NCBI GenBank assembly: GCA_022749755.1 | Contig: CM040445.1 | Span: 14,901,182-14,965,181 of the forward strand | Length of the DNA stretch: 64,000 nucleotides | Direction of reading: 5' to 3' | Origin: Azadirachta indica | Lineage: Eukaryota > Streptophyta > Magnoliopsida > Sapindales > Meliaceae | In this document: in pieces, positions 51,356-63,568 of the stretch | Numbering within the stretch: position 1 is the stretch's first letter | How the letters are laid out: the number at the start of each line of letters is the position of its first letter | Program-made: the position numbers and the translations under genes | Notes under the pieces: generated by a model | The model's database searches: none | The model's input: the letters and a program-made list of their open reading frames with translations, nothing else | What the model was told of the DNA's origin: nothing

Positions 51356-54266
51356 TCATCTAACTGGTGGGCATACACCATTATATTATTAAATATGCAA
51401 CCTTTCTCCATATTACTCTGCCAAATACAAAAGTGAAAAATAAAATGAGGCCAGCAATGCAATCCAACTCTTCAATTATTTAGAGCAGACATATGGGTGG
51501 CGTGGTGCACCACAGAACACATAAAATTATTATCTTTGACTCCTGCGTGCAATCATTTATGTCATTCGTTGAAAAGTCTAATAATTTATTAATTTCCCTT
51601 TTTTTAACCCTTTAATGTATAATATATACAGTATGAACCATATAATAATATTATTTTATATAAATTAATACAATATTGTTATATTGATCCACATATTTTA
51701 TGCTTTTATGAAACGAAGTAAAATAAAAAATATAAAACATATGATAATAATATATTATCACATTAATTTATACACATAAAATTTGTATGAAAATTTATAG
51801 TCATACTATTATTGATGATTATATAATTTTCTTTAATTATTATCTTTTATAAATATAAATTTGAAATAAATTTTTTAAATTATATATCAAAAATTATAAT
51901 TTGTAATAATTTAAACAATTTAGCATATATAAAATTCAAAAATTCAATAAATTATATTAAAAAAAGACTTAAAAATCTTAAGAAAATACCTAAATATAAT
52001 TATCAATATATATATATATATAGGAGATAATTAGTAGTCTCTTAACTTTATATAATTTCCTACATCATTTTTATGTCATTAAATTTAAATGCTTTTAATA
52101 ATTGAAATTAAATTATATATATATAATTATGTATTACAATTAATGTATATATATGAGATATATACACATACACATATACATACAGACATGAAGCTTTTAC
52201 AAGCTTAAACATTCAAATAGACAATTAGGCAAAAGAAAAAAGATTAGCGACTTATTGTGAGGTGTTAGATGGAACATTCATTCTTGCTGGAATATTTAGA
52301 GTTTTTTTTTGTTTTGAAATAGGCAAACATATTCACAATAAAAGCAGTTGGTTGCGGACAATTTGATGATCAGTCAATATAATGTTCTCCATTTAACAAA
52401 ATAATTGTAGGCCCGTACGCTCTCTATTCTCTAGTCCTCAATTTAATTAAATATCAAATGTCTATATTGTTAGATTCTAGTTTATTTACTCATTGTATTA
52501 TCCTTGTCCTTTCTGTTCATTTTCCCAACAGTCAAACAAAAAATACAGTAGAAAACTAGATATTCAAAAAGAGAAAATTTAATTGCATGAGATGCGTTGA
52601 TGAAACGAAATATCTACATAGCTAGCTAGCTAGTGAAGCATTGAATATGGGACCATATACAGAAATCAAGAGTAATAGCTGTCGTTGGGGACAAGTAATT
52701 AATTAGTTTGTAGAGGAATGCGTGCCTTTTGGTTGGCTTTTGTTGGTGCAATTTTTGTTCAACTTGGTTTTTTGGATCTTTTATCTACATGTCATCTTTC
52801 AAGTGGAAGACCGTCTCTCTTTCTTACAAAATAAATGTGGTCAAGAGACATTGGATTGTGTCGTAGCGTAAACCCTCAAGTTAATCACCAAAAAATATAT
52901 ATATTACAGAAAGAGAAACTCTAGTTAAATAGACAAAGTTTCTTTAATGAATAAAAATTAGAATTTTTATACTTAATTCTCTTATTTGACTAAGATTCCT
53001 ATAATATATTTTGACCAATGTCAATGTATAGATGTCACATATATTCATGAACTTTTATGATTTTGCCACATGTATTCATGTAAGAATATTAGGTGTTGAT
53101 TTTAATTGCTATCTCCCTCTTTTAAGCATTTTTATTATTAAGAGAGGGGAGTAGTCATTTCTCGACCTTTATGTTTGAGTTTTCGGCATTGAAAAATAGT
53201 GATGAGTTTTATACTTAAGGAAATTATTTTCTTTTTTTGATTATTTTTTACATTTAAATGCAAATACTAGACGAAATTAATAGGTTTCTAGTTTGATGAA
53301 ACTTATTTCTTTTTAATATGTTTCCAAGATTTCAGTAGGAAGCGATATTCGATTTTATAATTAAGGAAGTTTTCCCTTCTTTAAGAATACTCCCTTACAT
53401 CTATTTGAAATTTATTTTATGATTATCATCTCCCTTATTCCTGTGTATACAAAATCTTACTTTAAAATCATTAGCGAACAATTAGTCTCACTTAAAAATT
53501 AATTGTCTCCTTAAAAAGAATGGTTTTTCGTCAAGCTAAAATTCATGAATTTAAATTTTTAATTATTTTCTTATTAACTTGAACTCCAAGTTGCTCTACC
53601 ACAAGCAAAACCTCTCCAATCATTTTTTATAGGCCTATGGTTGTGAATGAAGAATTTTGGATATAACAATGTTCTTGCAAGTTTATTTATTTATTTATTT
53701 ATTTATTAAATAAAAAGACTTAAGTTCATTAATATTTGAAAAATATTCTTATATTTTAAATATCTTCACTACATTTTGGCTTTTAAAATTAACTTTATCT
53801 TTTTAAAAATTTGGAGATTTCATATTGAAAGTTAAACAAATAGAGTGTATATTAGAGATGCCCTCCAACTGTGCACATGCCGTTTTCTTTCTTTTTTTTT
53901 CCTAAAACTGCCCTTTCTTACTCTTAATGAAAACAAGAGGAGGGAGAGAGCGTTGCCTCTTTCACTAGATGCACAAATTATAATTTATTTTTAAATATCT
54001 CCTGTCTCTTACTCTCGACAATAATGAGAGAAGGGAGATGGCTGCCCAATGAAAAAATACCTTCATTGGGCACATAAATTTATTTCAAATCTTCTAGAGA
54101 GGTAAGCTCTCAAATTCTCTTTCATTCATCAAAAGTAGCGGCATATTCCATCAAGTTATCTTTCTTCAACCCTTTTTTTTGTTTAACTTTTTATATTTTT
54201 CCTGCTTATAATTAAGTAGATGATCTCTTATCTTAAATTCTTATGGGTGGACTTTAATATAGGAAG

Positions 54267-56298
54267 ATGGCTAGCATAAATTCTTCCACACATTATAGAG
54301 ACAAAGTGCTACTCATAAGGACGAGATTAGTAGAGTCTTAAATAAGGGAAAGGATATTAGGAGAAAATTAAAGATTGAAAAGCATAGTAGAACACATGAA
54401 ATTATAAAGAAAAGTAGACATGATCTTATAGTACTTTCTGATTATTATGGGTATGAGGATAAAGATGAGGATGAAGATATAGAGAATGATGAGGCAGAAG
54501 ATAATTTTAAGGCTATGAAAAGGGTGAAAATGAGAGGGTTATTGCACCTTATTAAGTGGAGAGGCCTTTTGATCTTTTTTATACCATTAACACTTTATCT
54601 CGTGGACAAATTTTTATTAGGGTATATGCTAATTATAATTGGTATCCATTTTTTAGTTAAAGTTGAAGATGCTAAAATAGATAGGAAATAAGCCGCCCTT
54701 TAAAAGAAAAGATAGGGATGATGACCATGGTTTTATGTGCTGGGGTTTCATTATCTTTTCCTTCATATATTCGTAAAGTTTTAAATGCTTTTAATCTAGC
54801 TCTAACTCAACTTGTTCTCAATGCTTGGAGGGTGATCATGGAGTTATAGGTTTTGTGGAAGAAATTAGGATTTTCATAGCCTTTTATTACTGAAATTTAA
54901 GAATTTTTTTATATTCAACCTCTCACCAAAAAATGTGGGTGGTAGTACTTATCTTTTATCTATAGTAAAGCTTTAGTTAAAAGACGAGAGAAATTTGATT
55001 AAGTTTGAAAGATACCTTCCTTTCTTTTAGATCAAAAATGAGAGTTTAAAGAGAATAATGCTAAGCCTAATATCAAAGTTCCAAGAAACTATTGTCAATC
55101 ACGTAAAAGGCAACATTAACTTTTATAGTAGATGGACTTTATGTTTTAGTTTGTTATTGACCTTTTTGTTTCCTTTTTCAACTACTTGCATTAAGTCGAA
55201 GCTCACTCTCGATGAGCAAGATAGAGTAGATACTACTTTGCCATCAAATTTAAGGGATTTAAAGGAGTTTTTAAAGCCATCTTTCTTAGCTACAGTTGGT
55301 CTCAAATCATCTTTTTCTACATTTTCTTCCTTTCCTTCAACCCAATAAAAGAAAAATAATAACGAATAACCTTAAAGGGAAGAAAAGGCCTAAAAAAAAA
55401 AAGACTTATTGAAAACCAAGATGATGAACTTGTTGACCTTCCTCCACAAAAGGGTCAGTGGAAAGTTAGGATTCAAGAGGGTAAAAATTCTTCATTACCC
55501 TTTTCTTCTACCATCCATAAATCTCATATCACTTTACTCCACTCGACTTCTCAATTGGTTGTTCCATCAAACATCTTCTTTTATCTTCTCAAATGTCTTA
55601 GGAAGAACTTATTAAATATTTAACTCCTAAAAATAGTTTGAAAGTTGGAATAAGTTTGATTTTCGAAGTTTATGCTTTTCATTTTCTCCTTACTCTTTTT
55701 ACTCTCTACTAATATTTCATTTACTTAAATATTTCTAACATGCCCTCTTTTCTTTATAATATCTTTCTTCACCTAGTAAAGCCAAGCAATGGCTGCAAGA
55801 GGCTAAAAGTATAGTCTCTAAATTTTAAAGTAAGCTTTATGACGTTAATAACAAAGTGGTTAATATCATTCTAAAATAGTTATTGCTATAAATGAGATAA
55901 AGGTAGTTCAACAAGAAAAATGTGGCACCCAAAAAAGGCAAAAGAGGTCGTAGATAGGACAAACAAAGAGTTGTCAAAGTCAAATGCATAAGTTAAGGAA
56001 GTTGAAGACTTGGAGAGGAAAATTCAATCCTTCAAGAGCATACTAAAGAGGAGGAAAGCTTAAGGGAGAGGGCGGTATCTTTTAAGAAAGAAATTAAAAG
56101 CTTAAAAGATAAAAACTAAAAAGAATTCATGTATGGAGTTTACTAGTGTAAAATGGTCATCTTTAAGGAAAATCCTCAGCTTGATTTATCTTTCATTAAT
56201 CCTTAGATCTCACTATTATTACTGATGGTTATAAGCTTACTTTACTTACTTTTAGAGATAATGCCCAAAAAGATGGAAGAGACGACCTTCAGACTTAA
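54267..56298 (+). pseudogene. Extra ORF of Tat-like element (antisense to its pol), broken
   Basis: Starts MASINSSTHYRDKVLLIRTR at 54267 and is read across several frames with many stops. The segment near 54.75-54.95 kb, SFPSYIRKVLNAFNLALTQL then VLNAWRVIME, fits the same gypsy-type transposon domain as the 16.6-19.2 kb ORF. An acidic stretch (DEDEDIENDEAED) precedes it. A basic Lys-rich segment (KGKKRPKKKK) and a coiled-coil tail (KEVEDLERKIQSFKS, about 56.0 kb) follow. The end is ITDGYKLTLLTFRDNAQKDG then RDDLQT and stop. Domain order matches the other copy, so the two elements are relatives. Confidence 0.6.
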
Positions 56299-56525
56299 AA
56301 GATCTTGAACTTAGCTTATTTTTCTTGCTTTTAATTTTATTTATTTATATTATATTAGTTATTTTTCTTTTTCTTTCTTAGTGGATGTATGCCTTTCCTT
56401 TTATGATTAATAAGAGATATATTTTTGCAAATCAATGGTATGTACGAGCAACTTCTTTTTTTTTTTTACATATTTTTTATTTATTTGCACAAGTAGATAC
56501 AAGTACAAGTACAACAATTGTTTTA

Positions 56526-57450
56526 CTAATAATATATTTAAATGCTTATCATGCTAAGCATATTTAAGTATATGACCATCTAAATTAGATAACATATAAG
56601 TCTTTGGTCGAATCACTTTATTTACAAAATAAGAACCTTCCCATATAGGCCCTAGGGTTTTATCTCGTAGGTTCTTGTGTTTTGCAGGAATATCTTAAGG
56701 ATAAGATCTCTCGCCCAAAAATGCCTAACTTTTACTTTTAAGTTGTAAAACAAGTGACCGTATTTTAGTAGAAAACCACTTTGATCATGGCTCAATTTTG
56801 TTTTTCTTCTAGTAGATCAAAATTCTCAAGTAAACAGTTTTTATTTGTAATCAGATCATATATAATACTCAACTTGAAGTGTTGGAATCTGAATTTCATT
56901 AAAAGCAACTGCTTTATACCCATAAGTTATAGAAAATATAGTCTCTCATGTAGAGTCCTCGAGGTTGTGCTATACGCCAAAAGAACATAAAGAAGCTCCT
57001 CAAGCAATAATTCATTAGTGGTTTCCAAATTAGTTTTAAACATTTGGTTGATAACTTTGTTGACTACTTCTACTTAACTATTGGCCTGAAAGTGCATGAT
57101 TGAAGATTAGACATTATTGATACCAAGCTCTTTGCAAAATTCTCTGAAATTATTATTGTCGAATTATTTCTAATCTCAATAACTAATGTATGAGGTATTC
57201 CAAATCAACATATGATAATTTTCTTAAAGAATTTAGTTGTTTTGTTTCTGTGATAGTAGTTAAGGATTTAGCTGCATCTCACTTTGTAAAGTAATTAATA
57301 ACAACTATCAAAAACTTAACTTACCCTTTTCTAACAAGCAAAGGCTTGATATTATTTGTTCTTTATTAAGCAAAAAACCATGAGCTAAGAGGAAGTTAGA
57401 TTCTCTCGTAAGATATAATTATTGTCTTTATAAATGAGGCATTTGAAAAA
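56526..57450 (-). pseudogene. Integrase remnant of Tat-like pol
   Basis: The minus strand reads GIPHTLVIEI, then after frameshifts VNKVINQMF, LLYVLLAYSTTSRT, ENFDLLEEKQ, and the tail LGPIWEGSYFVNKVIRPKTY, MLSNLDGHILKYA. These are the recognisable core and C-terminal landmarks of Gypsy integrase (GIPHTLVTDNG, LWAYRTTPR, NLDLLEE, NWEGPYxVxxVxRPGTYxLxxLDG). Catalytic residues are disrupted by stops and shifts. Confidence 0.8.
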
Positions 57451-57689
57451 AGGTGTAAGAAAATCTCTTTCGTAAAGTTGACCATCAATTATCGAATATC
57501 TTATTGCTCAATATTGCACTTTTTGTACTTCTCTCTTTTTTTGAGAGAAAGCTTATATTTATATATAGCTCTTTATTCGATCTATCTATATTAGAGTATA
57601 AATGTTTATGGAAACCATAAGCTCTTCAGATTTTACTAAGAAGTATGAGATTAAGCAAATACCTTAAGAGAACAACATACAAACATATG

Positions 57690-57890
57690 CATAATTACAA
57701 TTTACATGGTTAACAACAAGTTGAGAGTCACTACATATTATAAGACTTTCAACTCCTAAAGCTCTGTATAACCTCAATGTAGCGAGAAGATTCTCATACT
57801 CAGCTTTATTATTGGCAACTGGAAAACCAAATCTCAAAGCACAACCAATCTCTAAGTTATCATGAGTAACAATAATTAATCTTGCTTTAT
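57690..57890 (-). pseudogene. RNase H remnant of Tat-like pol
   Basis: The minus strand reads GCALRFGFPVANNKAEYENL, LATLRLYRALGVESLIICSD, SQLVVNHVNCNYAYVC, the RNase H core with Glu (AEYE) and Asp (SDSQLV) of the active site still visible. Stops follow on both sides. Confidence 0.85.
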
Positions 57891-58199
57891 CTCTCTACTT
57901 GTTAAAAAACCCATTAACAAAAGTGTTCATTGTCCAAGATGATACTTCAAAAAAGTTGTCTCCTCGTTAGTTGATTTAATAATAAAATATGCTAAAACTT
58001 AATACGTAATTGATGTCTGAGGTCTAAAATGAATATCAAACTTACTTATCTCAATAGCCTGTTTCGCTAGTCTCTTAAATAAGGTTGGTTTTGATAACAC
58101 TTGTCTTCGTGGTTAGTCCATCCACCATTGCGATATGATAACACTTATCTATGGCATAAGAGCATTAAAGCAATTTAAAACTATTATCCAACCATTTAG

Positions 58200-59040
58200 T
58201 TTTTGGATCTATTTCATATTCTTAGGCGATCTCATGTTAATCAAAGTTTAGATTTTTTCTAGGTTAACTTCAATTCCTCTTTGACTAACTACAAAACTAA
58301 TAAAATTTTCTAAGATACCAAAAGCACGTATATCAAGACTAAGCTTCATTTTGTATTGCCTAAGTATTTCAAAAGTTTTCCTTAGGTCTTCTATATGATC
58401 TGCAACCTTTGGGCTCATAATGAGTATATCATTAACGTAAACCTTCATTAAATGACTAATTTGTTTAGCAAACTTTTTGTTCACTAAGTATTTATAGGTA
58501 GCTTATGCATTATTTAAAATAAAGGACATGACCGTGTAACATTAAAGGCCTCGACGGTTATAAAAGTATCTTTTCTTAATAGACTTCATACATTCTAATT
58601 TGATTGTACCACAGTAAACATTCATGAACCTTAAAAGTTCATGATCAACAATGGAGTTTATAAGTTGATAGATTCAAAGAAGAGGGAAATTATCTTTAGG
58701 ACCTGCTCGATTAAGATTTGTAAAATCCATATACATCTTCTTATTTTCATTGGCTTTTTTCACCATTACTACATTTGGAAGCCATTATGAAACCAATTTT
58801 CATTAGATTGTTTACTTTTTCCTTCATAATAGCACACCTTTCGACATTCAAGTTTCTCTTCTTTTGTTGAACAACCTTAACCTTATAATCTATACTTAGT
58901 CAATAGGTTACAACTTTACAATCAATCTGGGGTATATCTTCTTGACTCCATGCAAAAACATCAACAAGTTTATTGTGAAATGACATAAGCTCTTTCTTTA
59001 ATTCACTTAAAAGTTCAAAGTCAATATTGATCATCTTCTA
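58200..59040 (-). pseudogene. Reverse transcriptase remnant of Tat-like pol
   Basis: The minus strand shows DVFAWSQEDIP-like text, then DFTNLNRAGPKDNFPLL, DHELLRFMNVYCG, LVNKKFAKQISHLMKVYVND, ILIMSPKVADHIEDLRKTFE, ILRQYKMKLS and FVVSQRGIEVNLEKI, in Gypsy RT order. The catalytic YVDD is YVND (58428-58439), so the polymerase would be inactive even without the stops. The 58248-58484 piece is the longest uninterrupted frame. Confidence 0.88.
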
Positions 59041-59130
59041 AATATCTCCTTTAAAGGGCATTTCTATCAAATTATTGGTTGAAGAGGCATACTTGTCTTC
59101 TCTATTGTTCTCAAATTTATACTCATAATT

Positions 59131-61600
59131 TAAATGGTTTTGTCTTTGTCACTCTTCACAACTCTTACTCCATCAATCAGGAACTTTAAGATAAGGTTAT
59201 ATATTTCAGTAATAGCATGTATAAAGTAGAGGGTAGAATAACCAAGAATTGCATTAAAAGAGCTATGATGGTCTACCATAATAATTTATATCATTTAGTT
59301 AATCTTTCTTTGCCAAAAAATTTCAAACAATTCCCTGTATATTTGAAGGATTAATATCTTTGCATTTTCACTTTCAATGAATTGCATGCTATTCAACCAT
59401 GTACACATATATAACTCCAAAATTTCCCCTCTTCTAAAAAAAAAAATAATAAATAAGTCCTATAAAATGTGAAGAATAAATTAAATAAAGAAAATTTAAG
59501 AAGCATGAAAAATTTATGATATATATTATTGATGTTGAAATCTTGTCCATTGCCAAGTGTGCGACACGTAGGAAAAATCTTAATCAACAAAAATGATTTG
59601 TCAGCTTTTATGAGGAACACATCTACAGTAGGGACAAATAATGACTCGATATCTGTCACGAGCACGTGCAAAAAAAATGGAATAGACTATGTTGAGATAC
59701 CATGGTGGAATCACCCTACAGTGAGGAAGAATATACCAACAACACAAAGAATATGTCAGTGGGTGTGATGGTGTAACTGACGAATACCCTCCCATGCTCA
59801 AGTCAATCCCAATTTCATGGAAAAGTATATGAAACAAATTCTAAGAGTAATGTGTATTATGTGTGCGGGTTTCACAGTGTTAAAAATCACTTAGTTTAGG
59901 TTGATTTTTTACTTTGGTTTATATAGACGTTAGGAGGGGAAAATTACTACCATTCCTTAGGTCACACAACTATAGTTCACTTGTCACAAGTGACAATAGT
60001 CTCCACTTGCCTACTGCTTGCTAACTCGAGGAAATACACAATCATCGCCCTTTAGCCCACGTGTCGTTTTTACTTTGGTCGTGGTCACCATCTTATAGCA
60101 CGTGTCACCTTCTCATTATGAGATTTATACTTTTGCTGCTCATGCACTTGACTCATTTAGGCATAATTGTTACCTTAACCCTCTGTAATAAATCACCTTC
60201 TTATAAAGGTCATTTGTTATTATGTCACTCATATATCATACTCATAAGCCTAATTCACTATTCTTCAAGTTTGTTGCACATAAATTGGGACCTCCATGAT
60301 CTACTAATCTTGTTACCAAAGTGAGGTACTGTTATGGTATGGAGTTACTATAGTGTAAGGGCAGAACCAAAACTAGAAAATTAGGGGGGCCAAAATGGTT
60401 AAAAAATAAAATTAATTAGATAATATTTTTTAAAAAAATAATTAATAAATTAAAGGGTAAAATAATAATGTTTTAAAGTGTAAGGGTCAAAATATGTATA
60501 AATTAAAAAATCAAATCAAAAATATAAATATTTATAATAAAAAATTTAAAAAAATTTGTAGAGCCTGGGGCCAAGCCCTCAAGTGCTATAAGCACTCATC
60601 TACTGTTGTAGTGATAAGTATAGTTTGCTTGCTGATATAGTATTACCATCTTCATGATATCTGACGTGAATATCTTTTCATAGTGTCATATGGATAGTAG
60701 AAATCCTTTTCATAACATATGTATTTTTTGGGTTATTTCAATCGTATGTTTATGTTTAATAGATAAAGAAATATACTTTAAATTTAAGAGATCACTTATT
60801 CCATAGTGGCCGACGATGGGTAACCAAAAAGAAAAATATCTTAAGTACACTATCAATTTAATTTCACTTAGATTTTCTATTAGTGACTCATTTTGACTTC
60901 AATTAAATAACTACTTTTTAAATGCCTAAATCTTCTTCTATTTCATTTTATTTTTTCATTCTTACAGTACTAATATATTTGTGCAATTTCTTTGAAGCCC
61001 CCTGTTTTAGTTTTGTGTCCAATTAAATATTGCATTCAATAAACATATAATTGTGACTTTTTTAATATTTGACTTGTTACTATAATCATATTTCTTTCAA
61101 AAAAAAAGAAACAACAATTTTGTTTTTCTATACATTAAAATTTAAATCTTGAAATATTTACTTTTAAATATATCATTTAATCTAACATTTTAGTAATATT
61201 CTAAGGCACACAATTTATTATAAAAAATTCAATTTTTATTTTAAATATTTTAAACATGATTTATTTAAGAGTTGTTAAATAATTAACATTTTTTTTCATA
61301 AGTTGAATATACTATGTGTGTACTGATTAATTTTGATTTATTTGATAGTTGTTAAATATTTAACATTTTTTTTTTTGTGTGTTGAATGTAGTTTGTATGT
61401 ATTGATTAATAGTAAGTCTGGCATCAATTATGTCTATGATAATTCGAATAATAAATTTGATTAATATTGTGCTTAAACTGACTCAAACTTTATTCTAAAT
61501 TAAAATATCATAATTTTTAAAATTGTAATTAAATATTGATAAAAAGTAAGTATATTTTTCTAAAAAGTAAATATTATTAAATATTATTTTAATTTTATTA
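59131..61600. other. Unassigned, partly LTR-like sequence
   Basis: 59.50-60.33 kb is less AT-rich, has CACGTGTC twice (near 60058 and 60098) and a TATA-like TTATAAAG near 60198, as in LTR promoters, but no repeat partner was found. 60355-60600 starts GGGCAGAACCAAAACTAGAA and ends GGGGCCAAGCCCTCAAGTGC, like a common small plant repeat with GGGGCC-containing ends. 60.6-61.6 kb is AT-rich with nothing recognised. Confidence 0.4.
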
Positions 61601-62110
61601 TTTTTAAAGTACAATTAAAACACGGGAACATTCTTAATCGAAGTTGCCCTCTTGATTACGTAAAGTAGCCGCCAGCCTCATGAATGAAGCGTGGTGCACA
61701 CGCGCCGAGTGAGGAGGCTCTTTTACGTAGAATTGAAAATGAAAATGAAAATGAAAATGAAGATGAAAAATGGAAAATCAAGAGTGGGGCCTGTCTTCTA
61801 GATCCCAACATTATTGAATCCTGATTTTTGAGTTTGAGATAGTTTTCTCATTTTGCTTTCATTATATCATTATACCACTTGTTTTCAAAATTAGTTGTCT
61901 TTATATATTAAAAAAAAAAATTAGTTGCCTTTATATTCAAATTCTATTTCAATGTCTATCACTCAATTATCTCTCTCTCTCTCTCTGTCTCTCTCTCTCG
62001 TTTTTCCCATGTTTTTTTTTTTTCATGCTCTCCACTCGCCTAATAATAATATTCTCTCTCTTTTTTCACTTTCCAATTTACATTTTTTTCTTCCGACCAA
62101 ACTATCGTAC
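61601..62110. other. Mixed-composition block with (GAAAAT)n
   Basis: 61620-61730 is unusually GC-rich for this window (CGCCAGCCTC, GCACACGCGCCGAGTGAGGA). It is followed by a GAAAAT hexamer repeat at 61733-61765 and a CT repeat at 61970-61999. Could be a promoter-like island, but no gene structure was fixed to it. Confidence 0.4.
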
Positions 62111-62112
62111 AA

Positions 62113-62250
62113 TCATTGTATAATACGATAAATTAAATTATTCATAATTTATTATTAAAAAATATAAAATCTAATAATTATCATTGTATAATACGATAAA
62201 TCAAATTATCTATAATTTATTATTAAAAAAATATAGAATCTAATAATTAC
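62113..62250 (+). repeat. ~70-bp tandem duplication
   Basis: ATCATTGTATAATACGATAA ... ATAATTTATTATTAAAAAAT ... ATCTAATAATTA occurs twice in direct succession with few substitutions. Confidence 0.85.
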
Positions 62251-62467
62251 AAACAGCCCGCCATACCCTGTAGCATGATTTTAATTTTCTTAATATTTCC
62301 AGTCCTATGTTTTTCATTTTTGTCCTAGGTTTTCTTATATTTCAACATTCTATCAAATAAACAATGACATTTACTTTTCATTTTACATAGTACCTTATTT
62401 TCTCGAACATTTTATTCTTAATTTAAGATAGTTGGCAACCAATAAGAATTTATTTATGTATGATTTT

Positions 62468-63022
62468 TTGGGTAATTTTTATTTTACCCCCTTCACATGA
62501 CAAATTTCACTCTATCCTTAAATTTATTATAAGTGCTCAATCCACCCCTAATCTATTAAGTTATATCAGTATTTTTAACTGCTGATCCAAGTTGACCTTT
62601 AAAACAACTATATTATCTTTTATAACATTTAATATATATGAAAGGCATAATTAACCATAAAATAAAAAAAAAGAGAAAAAAAAAGAATGAAGAGAGGAGA
62701 AAAAGAAGAAGAAGAAGAAGAAGAAAAAAAGGAGTAAAGAGAGAAGATGAAAGAAGTAAAAAAAAAAAAATTAGAGAGAGAAAGAAATCAAGGAAGAAGA
62801 AGAAGAAGGAATAGTTAAAAAAATATATTTTTTTATTAATTTGGAATTATAATTTACAATTTTAGTCTTTGAGAAAAGAAAACAATTATTTTTCATTAAT
62901 TTATAACTGTAAATTACAATTTTAGACTTTGAGGTAAGTTAAACACTTATAATAAATTGTGAGGCTGAATAAAGATTATCAATATATAAAAGGACAAAAT
63001 GAAGATTATCCCAATTTTTTTA
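62468..63022. mobile_element. Probable TIR MITE with purine-rich core
   Basis: The left end GGGTAATTTTTATTTTACCC pairs with the reverse complement of the right end GGGATAATCTTCATTTTGTC, then AAATTTATTATAAGTG pairs with AATTTATTATAAGTGTTT. The core contains a 62660-62815 A/G-only-like tract (GAAGAAGAAG). The right arm is followed by a diverged duplicate (63112-63248), so the true right end could be near 63186. Confidence 0.5.
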
Positions 63023-63248
63023 ATATTATTTTTTCAAATAGATCTTATAAAAATAAAACTTTTATAAAACATATTTTAACCCAAAAAAAAAAGTTATTGG
63101 GTGTTGATTACAATAAACTTGGGGTGGATTAAAGATCATCAATATATGGAAATATAAAATGAATATTACCCTAAAGTTCTTAATATAACTTTTTCAAATA
63201 GATTTTATAGTAATAAAATTTTATAAAACATATTTTTAACCCAAAAAA
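62955..63248 (+). repeat. ~155-bp tandem duplication
   Basis: Copies 62955-63093 and 63112-63248 share AAAGATTATCAATATAT, TTTTTCAAATAGATCTTATA-like and TTTTATAAAACATATTTTAA-like blocks. Both end ACCCAAAAAA. Confidence 0.75.
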
Positions 63249-63568
63249 CAGTCGTTGATTGTCCATTCTATATTTTAATAAAAAATTTTTAGCTACCATG
63301 ATTAGATATACATTTTAATTTCATTAGTTTCAAAAATAGTTATATAAACCAACTCATATTATTTCATATATTTTATTTATTATATTATAATACGAATATA
63401 AATAAATTTTTTTAAAAATTACTAAAATTAAAGTATACATCATTTCAAAACTTTAGGATGCATGCATTCTTTCTTCTTTAAACTATTAAAGTCAAAATTA
63501 AACAAATAAAGAGAGAAAAAACAGTGAAAACAGTAAATTCTCAACTTTCTAAAGAAAGTAAAATAGAG

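Larger units (their letters stand above)
42351..53850. other. AT-rich gene-free block rich in small MITE-like repeats
   Basis: No gene recognised over 11 kb. Contents: MITE-like copies near 44240-44670, 46110-46720, 49735-50110, 50600-50825, 50985-51190 and 52022-52160; long TA microsatellites at 44216-44242, 45678-45700, 45815-45836 and 49689-49724; a CTT/TTTC microsatellite at 47918-47952; and local tandem duplications at 45.71-45.92, 50.26-50.35 and 51.29-51.35 kb. Confidence 0.6.
53900..59130 (-). mobile_element. Second Tat-like Ty3/Gypsy relic, opposite orientation
   Basis: The minus strand holds pol remnants in order RT (about 59.0-58.2 kb), RNase H (57.9-57.7 kb) and integrase (57.4-56.5 kb). 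Beyond pol lies an extra ORF on the plus strand (54267-56298), so it is antisense to pol, as in the 15.7-20.9 kb element. Numerous stops and frameshifts make it dead. Gag, protease and clear LTRs were not recognised. 53.90-54.10 kb, next to the extra ORF, holds a diverged ~95-bp duplication and may be its promoter or part of the LTR. Confidence 0.7.

Noticed and set aside
53600..53630. tRNA-like word (complement of TGGTAGAGCAACTTGGAGTT)
   Set aside because: An A-box resemblance only; no cloverleaf or B box could be drawn.
55058..55348. 96-aa open frame as a separate gene
   Set aside because: Falls within the broken extra ORF of the Tat-like element in another frame; not independent.
59529..59768. 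79-aa plus-strand open frame
   Set aside because: No recognisable family. It lies in LTR-like sequence with an equally long frame on the opposite strand.
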